A stretch of 64,000 bases of DNA from NCBI RefSeq assembly GCF_900115665.1, contig NZ_FOXH01000005.1, forward strand, positions 124,001-188,000, written 5' to 3'. The stretch is from Pseudarcicella hirudinis (GTDB taxonomy: Bacteria; Bacteroidota; Bacteroidia; Cytophagales; Spirosomataceae). A model generated the notes under the pieces. That model did not search any database, had not been told where the DNA came from, and was given only the letters and a program-made list of their open reading frames with translations. Below are positions 27,467-36,949 of the stretch, piece by piece (position 1 is the stretch's first letter; each line of letters opens with the position of its first letter). A program made the translations under genes and the position numbers.

Positions 27467-27879
27467 TAAATCATTTTATTTGTCTGACCCGCTCAAACAC
27501 ATTCTATATCAGATTGTTTAAACAGCTCATTTTTTAAAAAAACAGCTTTCTAAAGCAGATTATTGATGACGCTTACAAGCAAAATAACATAAGGTAATAA
27601 ACGAGTAAGAGTCATTTTTTAAGCCGGATGATTTCAAAAAAATCATGTGATGGTTCTCCTCAAACCACCATTAATCAATGAATCTTCAGAGAATAAACGG
27701 ATAGGGAAGTTAGACAGATCTGCCGATTGAAAAGGATATTATGCTCAGATATCTTCGAACAAGGTTCAGAAATGATTTAATTTCTGTTTTTGCAGGAAAC
27801 CTATTTATAGAAAAAGCAATGATTTGATAAAGGCCCATTCTTTATAGAAAGACTCTGCATTATAGTTTTAGCCAGGACA

Positions 27880-27911
27880 AATAAAAAATGTCCGGCAGTA
27901 TACCGGACATT
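27880..27911 (-). terminator. Terminator of the lipoprotein gene
   Basis: AATGTCCGG (27887-27895) and CCGGACATT (27903-27911) form a perfect 9-base stem with a seven-base loop. On the minus strand it is followed by TTTTTTAT. It lies about 32 bases past the lipoprotein stop codon. Confidence 0.92.
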
Positions 27912-27942
27912 CAACAAAGTAAAGGATTATAAGTGATACTAA

Positions 27943-28362
27943 TTATGGCACTGCTGCATACTTTCCGGAGCAGGCTTCAATACAGCCATAACCCAATGTA
28001 AGCGAAGTTGAACTCAGATTCGAATAGTACCAGATTGTCTTCATGGAAGGTTTATCTTTGATACTAAGTTCTATTCTTGTATCATCCAGAATTTTATAGG
28101 TATTATATGGATTAACTGAGGAATAAATCGGGCCTTTTATTTCCGAAAAATCTCCGTTGGCCTTAAATTCAACCGTACCAGATTCAGCTTCAGAAACAGT
28201 TCTGAATTTACCGCTGCCGTCTCCCGGATCAAAAAGGACCTCAGTCAGTTTCCATTTACCAACCAGTCCTTTATTCTGAACAGGATTCTTATTATCATCA
28301 TTTTTACAGGAAATAGTTCCGATAAAAAACAAAGTCAGGAAAATTAACAAAGCTGGTTTCAT
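27943..28362 (-). CDS. Small lipocalin-like lipoprotein
   Basis: A 139-residue lipoprotein with lipobox TISC (Cys near residue 19). GLVGKWKLTEVLFDPGDGSG and VEFKANGDFSEI are typical of the lipocalin-like (DUF5004/META-like) small lipoproteins common in Bacteroidota, whose roles are unknown. Cysteines in GYGCIEACSG near the end may form a disulfide. It is monocistronic, flanked by large gaps and ended by a clear terminator. Confidence 0.8.
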   Translation of the reverse strand: MKPALLIFLTLFFIGTISCKNDDNKNPVQNKGLVGKWKLTEVLFDPGDGSGKFRTVSEAESGTVEFKANGDFSEIKGPIYSSVNPYNTYKILDDTRIELSIKDKPSMKTIWYYSNLSSTSLTLGYGCIEACSGKYAAVP

Positions 28363-28988
28363 AGAGTTAAAGCGTTTAAAAGATTATGTTTCCGCTATAA
28401 AGACATTATTTATAAGGAATTGGTTGGAATGCAGATTGGAAATAAGGGAGAAATCTTTCCTCGCAGGAATCCAAAGGCAAGCATGGCAGGAATTTTTACC
28501 TGAACCGGATCAGCATCCTGAAAACGGCAATTGTATAAAAACTAATCTTTAATTCATTCATCAGACCAGAAACTGCTTATCACAAGTAAATCAGTCTGAT
28601 TTTCAGTATGAAGCAAAAGTAACATTTCTTTAAATAATCCATTAAGCTGTATTACGTACATCTGTACGGTTCGAAAAACATTTTTTCTTGTTTCAAAACC
28701 TCTCAGAACAATATTTCATTCTACTTTTCTTTATTATCAGCAACTTTCTCTACCGACCAGCTCATGAGCAGACAAACTCTGAACAATATTCTGTAGAATG
28801 AATCCGAAAAATGTTATAATTCATACCTGCATTTATAATTTCCGACGGAGAAAAATCTTGCCTTCCTGAAAGTTTTTTTGAATAATAGAAGATAATATAT
28901 GAAAAATAGAAGATATTGCATTGCTTCACTAAAAATTAAGGATTAAAGTCTTGCATCCATAAGCCTTCTGCATTAGATTTAGGGCTGA
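28363..28988. other. Long gap with a 21-bp-period direct repeat
   Basis: No gene is seen in these 626 bases. Near the right end AATAGAAGATA occurs twice (28884-28894 and 28905-28915), exactly 21 bases apart, 74 bases before the next gene. The spacing resembles the repeat at 16275-16313 though the sequence differs. It may be a regulator site for the small secreted protein and efflux genes downstream. Confidence 0.4.
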
Positions 28989-29408
28989 ATGACAAAGGCA
29001 TTAATAAAATATCTTATCCCGATATATATTCTCTTACTGAGCATTGACGGTCAACTGTCTGCTCACATGCGTAACGAGAGTACCTCTGTTTTTCCATCTA
29101 AAAGTCTTCCGGAGACCTGTTTTGTCCTGGACTTTTCACATCCTGCACGTGCCTCTTTCCTCCCTTCAGTTGATCGTCTGGAAAATGTTTTCTATGATAA
29201 TGAACACATTGAAGAGGAAGATGATGACGATACTTTCAGAACCCATAAAAAGACTGTTTGCGGCAGTGATATTTTTACTGCATTCTTTTATAAATGGGAT
29301 TCTGCACTTTTTAAGTTTAAAACCCCTAAAATCTTACATTTTTGTAAGCATTTATTACAGTTCTCTCCTGATAAACTGTATATTGCATTCTGTGTATTCA
29401 GAATATGA
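28989..29408 (+). CDS. Small secreted protein of unknown function
   Basis: A 139-residue protein with a signal peptide (IPIYILLLSIDGQLSA, cleavage near residue 25). A strongly acidic stretch EHIEEEDDDDTF lies at about 73-84, followed by aromatic-rich sequence and a hydrophobic, Phe/Cys-containing C-terminus ending FCVFRI. No family is recognised with certainty. It precedes the efflux operon by 157 bases on the same strand, and I recall similar small secreted proteins near RND operons in related bacteria. It may be an envelope-stress or leader-like protein; that is inference. Confidence 0.55.
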   Translation: MTKALIKYLIPIYILLLSIDGQLSAHMRNESTSVFPSKSLPETCFVLDFSHPARASFLPSVDRLENVFYDNEHIEEEDDDDTFRTHKKTVCGSDIFTAFFYKWDSALFKFKTPKILHFCKHLLQFSPDKLYIAFCVFRI

Positions 29409-29565
29409 TTTAAGAACTTCAAAAGGTAAATTTTAATTACCTTATATTTCCCAATTCCATTTTTTTAGTATTAAGCATTTAGCGAAAGTCAGGCTGCGAT
29501 GGCAGGGTGCATTATCGTACGCTATACTTTCTAAAACTTCAGTAATAATTTATAGAAAATCAATC

Positions 29566-30651
29566 ATGAAGAAAATCCTCATCCTTATGAGTATAGGTGC
29601 CTTAGTGTACCTTACCAGTTGCGAATCAAAGAAAGGTGAAGAAAAGAAAGAAGAAGTCAGGTTATTAGTAACCAGCCCTATTGAAAAGGATACGATCATA
29701 GACAAAGATTACGTTTGCCAGATCCGCGCAATCAGTCATATTGAGTTGCGTGCTTTGGAAAAAGGTTATTTGCAAAAAATTTATGTTGATGAAGGGCAGC
29801 ATATAAAACAGGGACAACTTATGTTCCAGATTATGCCGATGCTTTATCAGGCTGAGCAGCAAAAAGCTCAGGCAGAGGCAAATTTTGCTGAAGTAGAGTT
29901 CAGAAACACTAAGGCACTTGCCGATAGTAATATCGTTTCAAAAAATGAGCTGGCACTCGCCAAAGCTAAATTGGATAAAGCCAAAGCAGAATTATCTCTG
30001 GCTTCAGTTCATTTAGGCTTCACCGAAGTCAGAGCACCATTTAGTGGTATTATGGATCATTTTCAGGTAAGGCTGGGTAGCCTTGTGAATGAAGGTGACT
30101 TGATGACCACATTATCTGATAACAGTAAAATGTGGGTATATTTTAACGTACCGGAAGCTGAATATCTGAATTATCAGAATGGACTTAATTCCAATAAGAA
30201 AGAGGCTGTAAAATTACGTATGGCCAATAACCAGATCTTTGATCATATCGGTACCGTAGAAACAATTGAGGCTGATTTCAATAATGAGACCGGTAACATC
30301 GCTTTCCGTGCTACATTCCCGAATCCGAAAGGGCTTTTGAGACATGGAGAAACCGGTAGTATTGTCATTACTTCGCCATTTAAGTCTGCCCTGATGATTC
30401 CACAGAAAGCTACTTTCGAGGTGCTGGAAAAGAAATATGTCTATGTTGTTGACAAAGACAATGTGATTCGGTCAAGAGAAATCTCCATAGCTGCTGAACT
30501 TCCTCACATTTTTGTTGTGAAATCCGGCTTGAAAAAGGATGATAAAATCCTGCTTGAAGGTTTACGTCAGGTACATGAAAATGAAAAAATTCAGTACAAA
30601 TTCATGGATCCTGGTTATGTTATCTCTCATTTAAGTCTGTACGCCGAATAA
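29566..30651 (+). CDS. RND efflux periplasmic adaptor (MFP) lipoprotein
   Basis: A 361-residue membrane-fusion protein of the MexE/AcrA type. Lipobox LTSC is near residue 19. It has the lipoyl half ALEKGYLQKIYVDEGQHIKQGQ, a coiled-coil hairpin with LADSNIVSKNELALAKAKLDKAKAE split by the turn, the second half VRAPFSGIMDHFQVRLG, and the beta-barrel and membrane-proximal domains. It is the first gene of the second efflux operon, 25 bases before the pump gene. It is only distantly like the adaptor at 6820. Confidence 0.94.
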   Translation: MKKILILMSIGALVYLTSCESKKGEEKKEEVRLLVTSPIEKDTIIDKDYVCQIRAISHIELRALEKGYLQKIYVDEGQHIKQGQLMFQIMPMLYQAEQQKAQAEANFAEVEFRNTKALADSNIVSKNELALAKAKLDKAKAELSLASVHLGFTEVRAPFSGIMDHFQVRLGSLVNEGDLMTTLSDNSKMWVYFNVPEAEYLNYQNGLNSNKKEAVKLRMANNQIFDHIGTVETIEADFNNETGNIAFRATFPNPKGLLRHGETGSIVITSPFKSALMIPQKATFEVLEKKYVYVVDKDNVIRSREISIAAELPHIFVVKSGLKKDDKILLEGLRQVHENEKIQYKFMDPGYVISHLSLYAE

Positions 30652-30676
30652 CAAGATATTTTAAAAAAGAAAAGAT

Positions 30677-33600
30677 ATGTTTAATCAATTCATACGCAGG
30701 CCTGTATTCGCTATTGTGATTTCGATCATGATAGTCTTTATAGGTATATTGGCTATCGAGAAATTGCCGATTTCACAATTCCCCGATATTGCCCCTACAA
30801 CTGTAAATATATTTATAGCTTATCCTGGTGCCAGTGCCGATGTATTGGTAAAATCCACATTAATTACCCTGGAACAGGCCATCAACGGGGTTCAGGATAT
30901 GCGATATATTGCTACCGATGCTACCAGTGCCGGTGAGGCCACACTCAGGATTATCTTTGAGCCCGGGACGGATCCGAACGTAGCGGTTATCCGGGTAAAA
31001 ACAAGGGTGGATCAGGTTATGCCGCTTCTGCCTGAATTAGTTCAGCGTGAAGGGGTTATTATTTCACCTGTTCAGCCAAGTATGTTAATGTATGTTAACC
31101 TTTATTCAAAGGAGAAAAGCATTGACGAAAAATTCCTGTTCAACTACGCAACAGTTAAAATGATTCCCGAGCTGCAACGTACCAAAGGGGTTGCGAGAGC
31201 TCAGATCCTGGGTAGCCGTAGATATGCGATGCGTGTCTGGTTAAACCCGGAGCGTATGCGTGCCTACAACATCTCTACGGAAGAAGTAATGAAGGCCATC
31301 GGAGAACAAAGTATTATTGGTCGTCCGGGCCGGATTGGTCAAAGTTCGGGGATAGCCGCCCAGTCGCTTGAATATGTACTGACCTATAAAGGAAGGTACA
31401 GTGATCCGAAAGAATATGAAGATATTATCGTCCGGGCCAATGCACAGGGTGAAAGTATCCATCTGAAGGATATAGCTAAAGTCGAATTGGGTAGTGAATT
31501 CTTTGATATTTATTCCAACCTCGACGGCAAGGCTTCTGCCGCTATTGTATTAAGACAAAACTATGGTAGTAATGCCAATGACGTAATTGAACAGGTAAAA
31601 GAAAAACTTGATGTCATGAAAGAATCCTTTCCTCCGGGAGTGGATTATAAAATCAGTTATGACGTTTCTAAATTCCTGGATGCCTCTATTGAACAGGTAA
31701 TTGATACACTAAGAGATGCCTTTATCCTGGTAGCCCTGGTTGTTTTCATATTCCTGGGTGACTGGCGTTCTACCTTAATACCGATTCTCGCTGTTCCGGT
31801 ATCCCTGATCGGAGCGTTTTTTGTAATTCAGGCTTTTGGACTTTCTATCAACTTAATTACGCTTTTTGCCCTTGTTCTTGCGATTGGTATCGTAGTAGAT
31901 GATGCGATTGTTGTGGTGGAGGCCGTCCATGCCAAAATGGAAGAAGAGCCTCATCTCTCACCGTATGCTGCCGTTAAAAAAGTACTTGGAGAAATCAGTG
32001 GTGCGATTATCGCAATCACTGCCGTAATGGTATCGGTATTCCTTCCGATTTCATTTATGTCAGGTCCGGTAGGTACTTTTTACCGGCAATTCTCGATTAC
32101 AATGGCGAGTTCTATTGTAATTTCAGCTTTGATCGCCTTAACGCTTACCCCGGTATTGTGTGCCATGTTGTTGAAAAATCATCATGGACATGCCAGAAAG
32201 AAAAACTTATTGGCCAGAGCAATTGACAGTTTTAACCAGGGCTTTGAAAAACTTACCGGTTGGTACGTAGGCTTGCTAAAATTAATCGTTAACAGAAGAG
32301 TCCTTACGTTTGCGATATTATTGGCCTTCTGTGCCGGGATAGCATATGAGAATAAAATTCTTCCTGCAGGATTTATTCCAAACGAAGATCAGAGTACAAT
32401 TTATGCTATCATCCAGACTCCTCCGGGGTCTACCCTTGAAAAAACCAATGAAGTTTCACGTCGCCTTCAGAAAATTTGTGAGGAAGTGAAAGGTGTTGAA
32501 TCAGTATCTTCTTTGGCAGGTTATGAGATTATGACAGAAGGACGTGGATCCAATGCCGGTACCTGTTTGATTAACCTTAAGCCTTGGTCAGACCGTGACC
32601 AAAACGTGAAGGAGATCATGGAAGAACTGGAAGTAAAATCAAGGAATCTTGGAGCCACGGTTGAATTCTTCGAACCACCGGCAATTCCAGGTTTTGGTAC
32701 TTCAGGTGGTTTCTCTATGCGTTTATTGGATAAAACAACCGATACTGATTATCGTGAGTTTGATAAAATCAACAAGGAGTTTATGGAGAATCTGGGCAAA
32801 CGTAAAGAGCTTACCGGCTTGTTTACCTTCTTTGCTGCAAACTATCCTCAATACGAACTGGAGATCGACAACAAGCTGGCCATGCAAAAAGGTGTATCTA
32901 TCGGAAAAGCGATGGACAACCTTAACATCATGATCGGTAGTACCTATGAACAAGGTTTCATTAAGTTTAACCAGTTTTTCAAAGTGTACGTGCAGTCTGA
33001 TCCGAGTTTCAGAAGACTTCCATCTGATCTTTTAAAGCTTTTTGTTAAAAATGAAGCAGGAGAAATGGTTCCGTACTCATCATTCATGACGCTTAAAAAA
33101 GGTCAGGGGCCTAATGAAATTACCCGTTTCAACCTATACAATTCAGCGGCTATCCAGGGTCTTCCTGCAAAAGGTTATACCACAGCAGATGCCATACAGG
33201 CTATTCGGGAAGTTGCATCTAAGACCTTACCAAAAGGATATGGTATCGCATTTGAAGGACTTTCTTATGACGAAGCTAACCGTGGAAATGAAGCGCTGGT
33301 TGTATTCCTGATTGTATTGGCCTTTGTTTACTTTGTGTTAGCAGCCCAGTACGAAAGTTTCATCATTCCTTTAGCGGTAGTATTCTCACTTCCTGTCGGG
33401 GTATTTGGTTCCTTCTTTGTATTAAAGGGAATGAATCTGGAAAATAACATTTATGCCCAGATCGGGTTAATCATGCTTGTTGGTTTATTAGGTAAAAATG
33501 CCGTACTGATTGTCGAGTTTGCCGTGCAGAAACGTCAGCAGGGAGAAACGATTCTGAATGCAGCCATTGAAGGAGCAAAAGTCCGTTTCCGTCCAATCTT

Positions 33601-33871
33601 AATGACCTCATTCGCGTTTGTGGCAGGATTAATACCTTTGATTACTGCAACCGGTGCCGGAGCTATTGGTAACCGTACCATTGGTGCCTCTGCCCTTGGT
33701 GGTATGCTTTTCGGAACCATCTTTGGGGTTATCATCATCCCTGGATTGTACTTTATATTTGGTAGTCTGGCCGATGGCAGAAAAATGATCAAAGATGAAG
33801 ACGACAGTTCATTGTCAGAAGGATTTGTCCACGCTATCGACAACTTTACCCAAGCAGAAGATGAAAATTAA
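30677..33871 (+). CDS. Efflux RND transporter permease, HAE1 family
   Basis: A 1064-residue inner-membrane pump. The N-terminus FIRRPVFAIVISIMIV, the TM4 motif GIVVDDAIVVVEAVHAKM, and KNAVLIVEFAVQKRQ in the second half are family hallmarks. Conserved GGFSMRL in the second periplasmic loop supports drug-type (HAE1) rather than metal-type function. It is the second of two complete RND systems in the window and diverges clearly from the one at 3636. Adjacent adaptor and outer-membrane factor complete the tripartite pump. Confidence 0.96.
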   Translation: MFNQFIRRPVFAIVISIMIVFIGILAIEKLPISQFPDIAPTTVNIFIAYPGASADVLVKSTLITLEQAINGVQDMRYIATDATSAGEATLRIIFEPGTDPNVAVIRVKTRVDQVMPLLPELVQREGVIISPVQPSMLMYVNLYSKEKSIDEKFLFNYATVKMIPELQRTKGVARAQILGSRRYAMRVWLNPERMRAYNISTEEVMKAIGEQSIIGRPGRIGQSSGIAAQSLEYVLTYKGRYSDPKEYEDIIVRANAQGESIHLKDIAKVELGSEFFDIYSNLDGKASAAIVLRQNYGSNANDVIEQVKEKLDVMKESFPPGVDYKISYDVSKFLDASIEQVIDTLRDAFILVALVVFIFLGDWRSTLIPILAVPVSLIGAFFVIQAFGLSINLITLFALVLAIGIVVDDAIVVVEAVHAKMEEEPHLSPYAAVKKVLGEISGAIIAITAVMVSVFLPISFMSGPVGTFYRQFSITMASSIVISALIALTLTPVLCAMLLKNHHGHARKKNLLARAIDSFNQGFEKLTGWYVGLLKLIVNRRVLTFAILLAFCAGIAYENKILPAGFIPNEDQSTIYAIIQTPPGSTLEKTNEVSRRLQKICEEVKGVESVSSLAGYEIMTEGRGSNAGTCLINLKPWSDRDQNVKEIMEELEVKSRNLGATVEFFEPPAIPGFGTSGGFSMRLLDKTTDTDYREFDKINKEFMENLGKRKELTGLFTFFAANYPQYELEIDNKLAMQKGVSIGKAMDNLNIMIGSTYEQGFIKFNQFFKVYVQSDPSFRRLPSDLLKLFVKNEAGEMVPYSSFMTLKKGQGPNEITRFNLYNSAAIQGLPAKGYTTADAIQAIREVASKTLPKGYGIAFEGLSYDEANRGNEALVVFLIVLAFVYFVLAAQYESFIIPLAVVFSLPVGVFGSFFVLKGMNLENNIYAQIGLIMLVGLLGKNAVLIVEFAVQKRQQGETILNAAIEGAKVRFRPILMTSFAFVAGLIPLITATGAGAIGNRTIGASALGGMLFGTIFGVIIIPGLYFIFGSLADGRKMIKDEDDSSLSEGFVHAIDNFTQAEDEN

Positions 33872-35312
33872 AAAAATGAGCAATAAAATCACATATAAAT
33901 GGCTGGGATTCATTTTCCTAACATTATCGTTTTCAGCCTGTGTTGTACCTGTTACTCTGATTGACAAAAAAGCTAATACCAGCGTACCTGCGAGTTATAA
34001 CAACTCGCAGGACTCAACCAATACAGCAAAGGTTAAGTGGAAAGATTATTTCACTGATCCTAATCTGTCTGCGCTGATTGATGTGGCTTTGCAAAACAAT
34101 CAGGAACTGAATATCACTTTGCAGGAAATTGAGATTGCCAGAAATGAAATACAGAGCAGAAAAGGGGAATATTTACCCTTTGTAAACCTTGGTGGCGGAG
34201 CAGGTGCTGAGAAAGTATCGAGATATACCAGTCAGGGGGCCAGTGATGCAATGTCAGAAATAAAACCGGGTAAAGAAACGCCGGATATTTTACCAAATAC
34301 ATACTTCGGAGCATTTGCTCACTGGGAGGTCGATATCTGGCATAAATTGCGTAACGCCAGAAAAGTAGCAGTAACCAATTATCTGGCCTCTACTGAAGGG
34401 AAAAACTTCCTTGTTACCAATCTTGTTGCTGAAATTGCAAGATCTTACTATGAATTAATGGCACTTGATAATCATCTGGAAATCATCCAAAAGAACATTG
34501 TTATTCTGAACAATGCACTTGCCATTATTAAACAGGAAAAAGATGCAGCTAAAGTAACGGAATTAGCTGTACGCAGGTTTGAAGCCGAGGTTTTTAAAAC
34601 AAAAAGTCTTCAGTATGAAATTCAGCAGAAAGTTGTTGAAACTGAAAACCGTATTAACTTTCTGGTAGGTAGATATCCGCAACCGGTTCAGAGAAGTTCC
34701 CAGGGATTCAATGAATTAGTACCTCATAAAATCTACGCGGGGCTTCCATCACAATTGCTGGAAAACCGTCCTGATATAAAACAGGCTGAATTGAAACTGG
34801 TAGCTGCCAAACTTGATATAAGTGTGGCCAAGGCAAACTTTTATCCATCATTAGGACTTTCAGCTTCTTTGGGTTTCAGGTCTTATAATCCTTTGTACCT
34901 GGCAAATCTTCCGGAGGCGTTAATGTCTTCTCTGGCAGGTGATTTAGCAGGACCGCTAATCAATAAGAACGCTATTATTGCCACTTATAAAAGTGCCAAT
35001 TCTAAGCAGATTCAGGCAGTTTATGATTTCGAAAGAACCATTCTGAATGCTTATATCGAGGTATCCAACCAATTATCAAACATTGATAACCTTGAGAAAA
35101 AGTATAACATGAAAAATAATCAGGTGCAGGCTCTGACTCAATCAACCGATATTTCACTCAAGCTATTCAAATCAGCAAGAGCCGATTATATGGAAGTGTT
35201 ATTAACTCAGCGTGATGTGTTGGAATCAAGAATGGAACTTGTTGAAACCAAAATGATGCAGATGAATGCTTTGGTTAATACTTACCGGGCACTTGGCGGA
35301 GGCTGGAATTAA
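33861..35312 (+). CDS. RND efflux outer membrane factor (TolC/OprM family lipoprotein)
   Basis: A 483-residue outer-membrane channel lipoprotein; lipobox FSAC. Features include LLENRPDIKQAELKLVAAK and the ending MNALVNTYRALGGG, both typical. I start at the ATG 33861, which overlaps the pump gene end by 11 bases; an ATG at 33876 (478 residues, four bases after the pump stop) is about equally likely. A still earlier ATG at 33795 would overlap the pump gene by 77 bases and is unlikely. It is the last gene of the operon, followed by a strong terminator. Confidence 0.9.
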   Translation: MKIKKMSNKITYKWLGFIFLTLSFSACVVPVTLIDKKANTSVPASYNNSQDSTNTAKVKWKDYFTDPNLSALIDVALQNNQELNITLQEIEIARNEIQSRKGEYLPFVNLGGGAGAEKVSRYTSQGASDAMSEIKPGKETPDILPNTYFGAFAHWEVDIWHKLRNARKVAVTNYLASTEGKNFLVTNLVAEIARSYYELMALDNHLEIIQKNIVILNNALAIIKQEKDAAKVTELAVRRFEAEVFKTKSLQYEIQQKVVETENRINFLVGRYPQPVQRSSQGFNELVPHKIYAGLPSQLLENRPDIKQAELKLVAAKLDISVAKANFYPSLGLSASLGFRSYNPLYLANLPEALMSSLAGDLAGPLINKNAIIATYKSANSKQIQAVYDFERTILNAYIEVSNQLSNIDNLEKKYNMKNNQVQALTQSTDISLKLFKSARADYMEVLLTQRDVLESRMELVETKMMQMNALVNTYRALGGGWN

Positions 35313-35368
35313 GCAGATTATTCCGGGTTTCAAAGAAATCGTTAATAACCCCCTTTATTTATATTCCC

Positions 35369-35402
35369 AGTGGCTGGTGTCTTCACCAGCCACTTTTCTT
35401 TC
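35369..35402 (+). terminator. Rho-independent terminator of the second efflux operon
   Basis: AGTGGCTGGTG (35369-35379) and CACCAGCCACT (35384-35394) form a perfect 11-base stem with a TCTT loop, followed by TTTCTTT. It lies 57 bases after the outer-membrane factor stop codon. Confidence 0.95.
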
Positions 35403-35560
35403 CCCCTCTCCAAAGTTCTTTCAGCAGAGACGCTCTCATAAATACCGCATTTTGCTGAAAAATATTGAAAAACCTCCCTTTACTTCAGATCAGTACATCT
35501 AATTTTTAACGTAATCAAAGTCTCCGCAGCAGATTTCTTTGTCTTTGTAAGCGCTCAGTA

Positions 35561-35581
35561 TGGCTTGTGTTGCACAAACCA
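35561..35581 (+). repeat. Palindromic intergenic repeat, copy a
   Basis: TGGCTTGTG-TTG-CACAAACCA, arms of nine bases with one mismatch and a three-base centre. It is the leftmost and most diverged of five related repeats that separate single genes up to 38.5 kb. Its right flank lacks the TTCATGCGTAAG block of copies c-e. No gene is seen from 35403 to 35705 apart from this repeat. Confidence 0.6.
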
Positions 35582-35705
35582 CAATTATTTTAATGTAATA
35601 GAATCAATCATAAATTTTATATATAAATTGGGTTTTAGTTATGATTCAATATTTTCCAAATACCACTAAACTCTCTTTGTTTTCTATTCAGGAGAAACCT
35701 CACAA

Positions 35706-36272
35706 ATGCAAATAGACATAAATCAGTACAAAATTTCAATGGGCGACAAATACCAGATATCTGTTAATGGACAAAAATCTTATTTTGCCTCGACAAAACT
35801 TTTTAGTTGGCTGCCGGAAATAAATTTATTTAAAAATCAGGAAAACAGAGCAATCTATACGATTAATAAACAATTTGCATGGTTTAAGACTTCTTATAAC
35901 CTGTCGAGGTATGACAATAATTTGTTTAAGTTTAGAACTAAAAGTATTTGGAGACTTCATTATTATTGTCAGGTTGGACAAGACCTCTATGATATTTATG
36001 GACATTTGGGAAGAAAGTATTCAATTTATAAGAATGATATACAAATTGCCTGGTGGGATAAAGAATGGATATCCTTGCTTAACGGAGATAACTATTCAAT
36101 AATAGCAGACAATGACTGCGATGTTGAATTATTAATAAGTTTTTGCTTAATCATTGATAACTCAACTGATCATAACAATAATACCAATACAATCACATTC
36201 GACCTGGGAAATATAGGATCGCCTGAAAAAAAATTTGATAATACCTGGCAGCCCAAAGCTGTAGAATATTAG
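35706..36272 (+). CDS. LURP-one/tubby C-terminal-like protein (tentative)
   Basis: A 188-residue soluble protein without signal peptide. Short beta-strand-like segments alternate throughout (YQISVNGQKSYFASTKLF, RAIYTINKQFAWFKTSY, DLYDIYGHLGRKYSIYKN, IQIAWWDKEWISLL). This pattern, with alternating aromatic residues and a basic N-terminal half, resembles the LOR (LURP-one-related) tubby-like barrel proteins seen in Bacteroidota. No catalytic motif is present. It lies alone between repeat copies a and b, as the first unit of the array. AT content is higher than in the flanking efflux genes. Confidence 0.6.
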   Translation: MQIDINQYKISMGDKYQISVNGQKSYFASTKLFSWLPEINLFKNQENRAIYTINKQFAWFKTSYNLSRYDNNLFKFRTKSIWRLHYYCQVGQDLYDIYGHLGRKYSIYKNDIQIAWWDKEWISLLNGDNYSIIADNDCDVELLISFCLIIDNSTDHNNNTNTITFDLGNIGSPEKKFDNTWQPKAVEY

Positions 36273-36291
36273 CAATCACCTCATTTTCAGT

Positions 36292-36331
36292 GTGGTTTGT
36301 GTCGCACAATCCATAGTGAGAGTGGGCAAAC
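36292..36331 (+). repeat. Palindromic intergenic repeat, copy b
   Basis: GTGGTTTGTG-TCG-CACAATCCAT followed by a diverged block ending GGGCAAAC. It starts 19 bases after the stop of the LURP-like gene. A partner segment ATCACTTCCTGCTA lies downstream at 36353-36366 and recurs exactly at 39201-39214. Confidence 0.75.
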
Positions 36332-36474
36332 ATATCCAGATACCCGAAAAACATCACTTCCTGCTAAACGTAGAGAAGCTATATGAATTGAGTAAAATCC
36401 ACCATGATTCTCAAGGCCCAAACCACCTCTAGGCAATCCGGCTTGTACAAAAAACTATAAAACACACAAAAATA

Positions 36475-36768
36475 ATGATAAGGCATTCGGTTATCTTCAA
36501 ATTTAAATCTCAGATCAGTTCAGAAGAAAAGCAGGTTTTCTTTAAAGCTTGTGATAAACTAACAGCTATTTCCGGTGTACAGAATTTTGAAATATTAAGA
36601 CAGATAAGTCCCAAAAATAGATTTGAATATGGTATTCTTATGGAATTTGAGAATATGGATCATTATGACTATTATACAAATCATCCGGATCATTTGTATT
36701 TTGTAGAAAACCATTGGTTAAAATCTGTAGAGGATTTTCTGGAAATTGACTACAAACCAATGCTCTAA
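36475..36768 (+). CDS. Dabb (stress-responsive alpha/beta barrel) family protein
   Basis: A 97-residue protein that matches the Dabb dimeric barrel family: MIRHSVIFKFKSQIS at the N-terminus, KLTAISGVQNFEILRQIS, YGILMEFENMDHYDYYTNHP and HLYFVENHWLKSVEDF. Such proteins are small homodimers of mostly unknown function. It lies alone between repeat copies b and c. The leader CTATAAAACACACAAA before its start resembles GTATAAAACACAAAG before the gene at 38539. Confidence 0.88.
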   Translation: MIRHSVIFKFKSQISSEEKQVFFKACDKLTAISGVQNFEILRQISPKNRFEYGILMEFENMDHYDYYTNHPDHLYFVENHWLKSVEDFLEIDYKPML

Positions 36769-36799
36769 ACAACCTTTCAGTACTTCACTAATCTAATCC

Positions 36800-36838
36800 G
36801 TGGTTTGTGTCGCAAAACCACTTCATGCATAAGCAAAC
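36800..36838 (+). repeat. Palindromic intergenic repeat, copy c
   Basis: GTGGTTTGTG-TCG-CAAAACCAC, then TTCATGCATAAGCAAAC. Compared with copy d, the A-T pair in the arm (GTGATT/AATCAC) is replaced by a G-C pair (GTGGTT/AACCAC), a compensatory change. One base is missing from the right arm. Confidence 0.85.
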
Positions 36839-36842
36839 TTAT

Positions 36843-36866
36843 AAAAACTATCAAATGATAGTTTTT
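36843..36866 (+). terminator. Hairpin with T run after repeat c
   Basis: AAAAACTATCA and TGATAGTTTTT form a perfect 11-base stem with a two-base AA turn, ending in a T run. It may terminate the Dabb transcript. Its core ACTATCAAATGATAGT matches AGTATCAAATGATAGT in the Fic promoter at 15 of 16 bases. Confidence 0.6.
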
Positions 36867-36949
36867 TCTCAAAGAGTTAGGAAAACAAAGATCCTTCCTT
36901 CCAACTGTTATTCACTAATATTTTAGATACTTTTTAGTTAAAATCTTTC

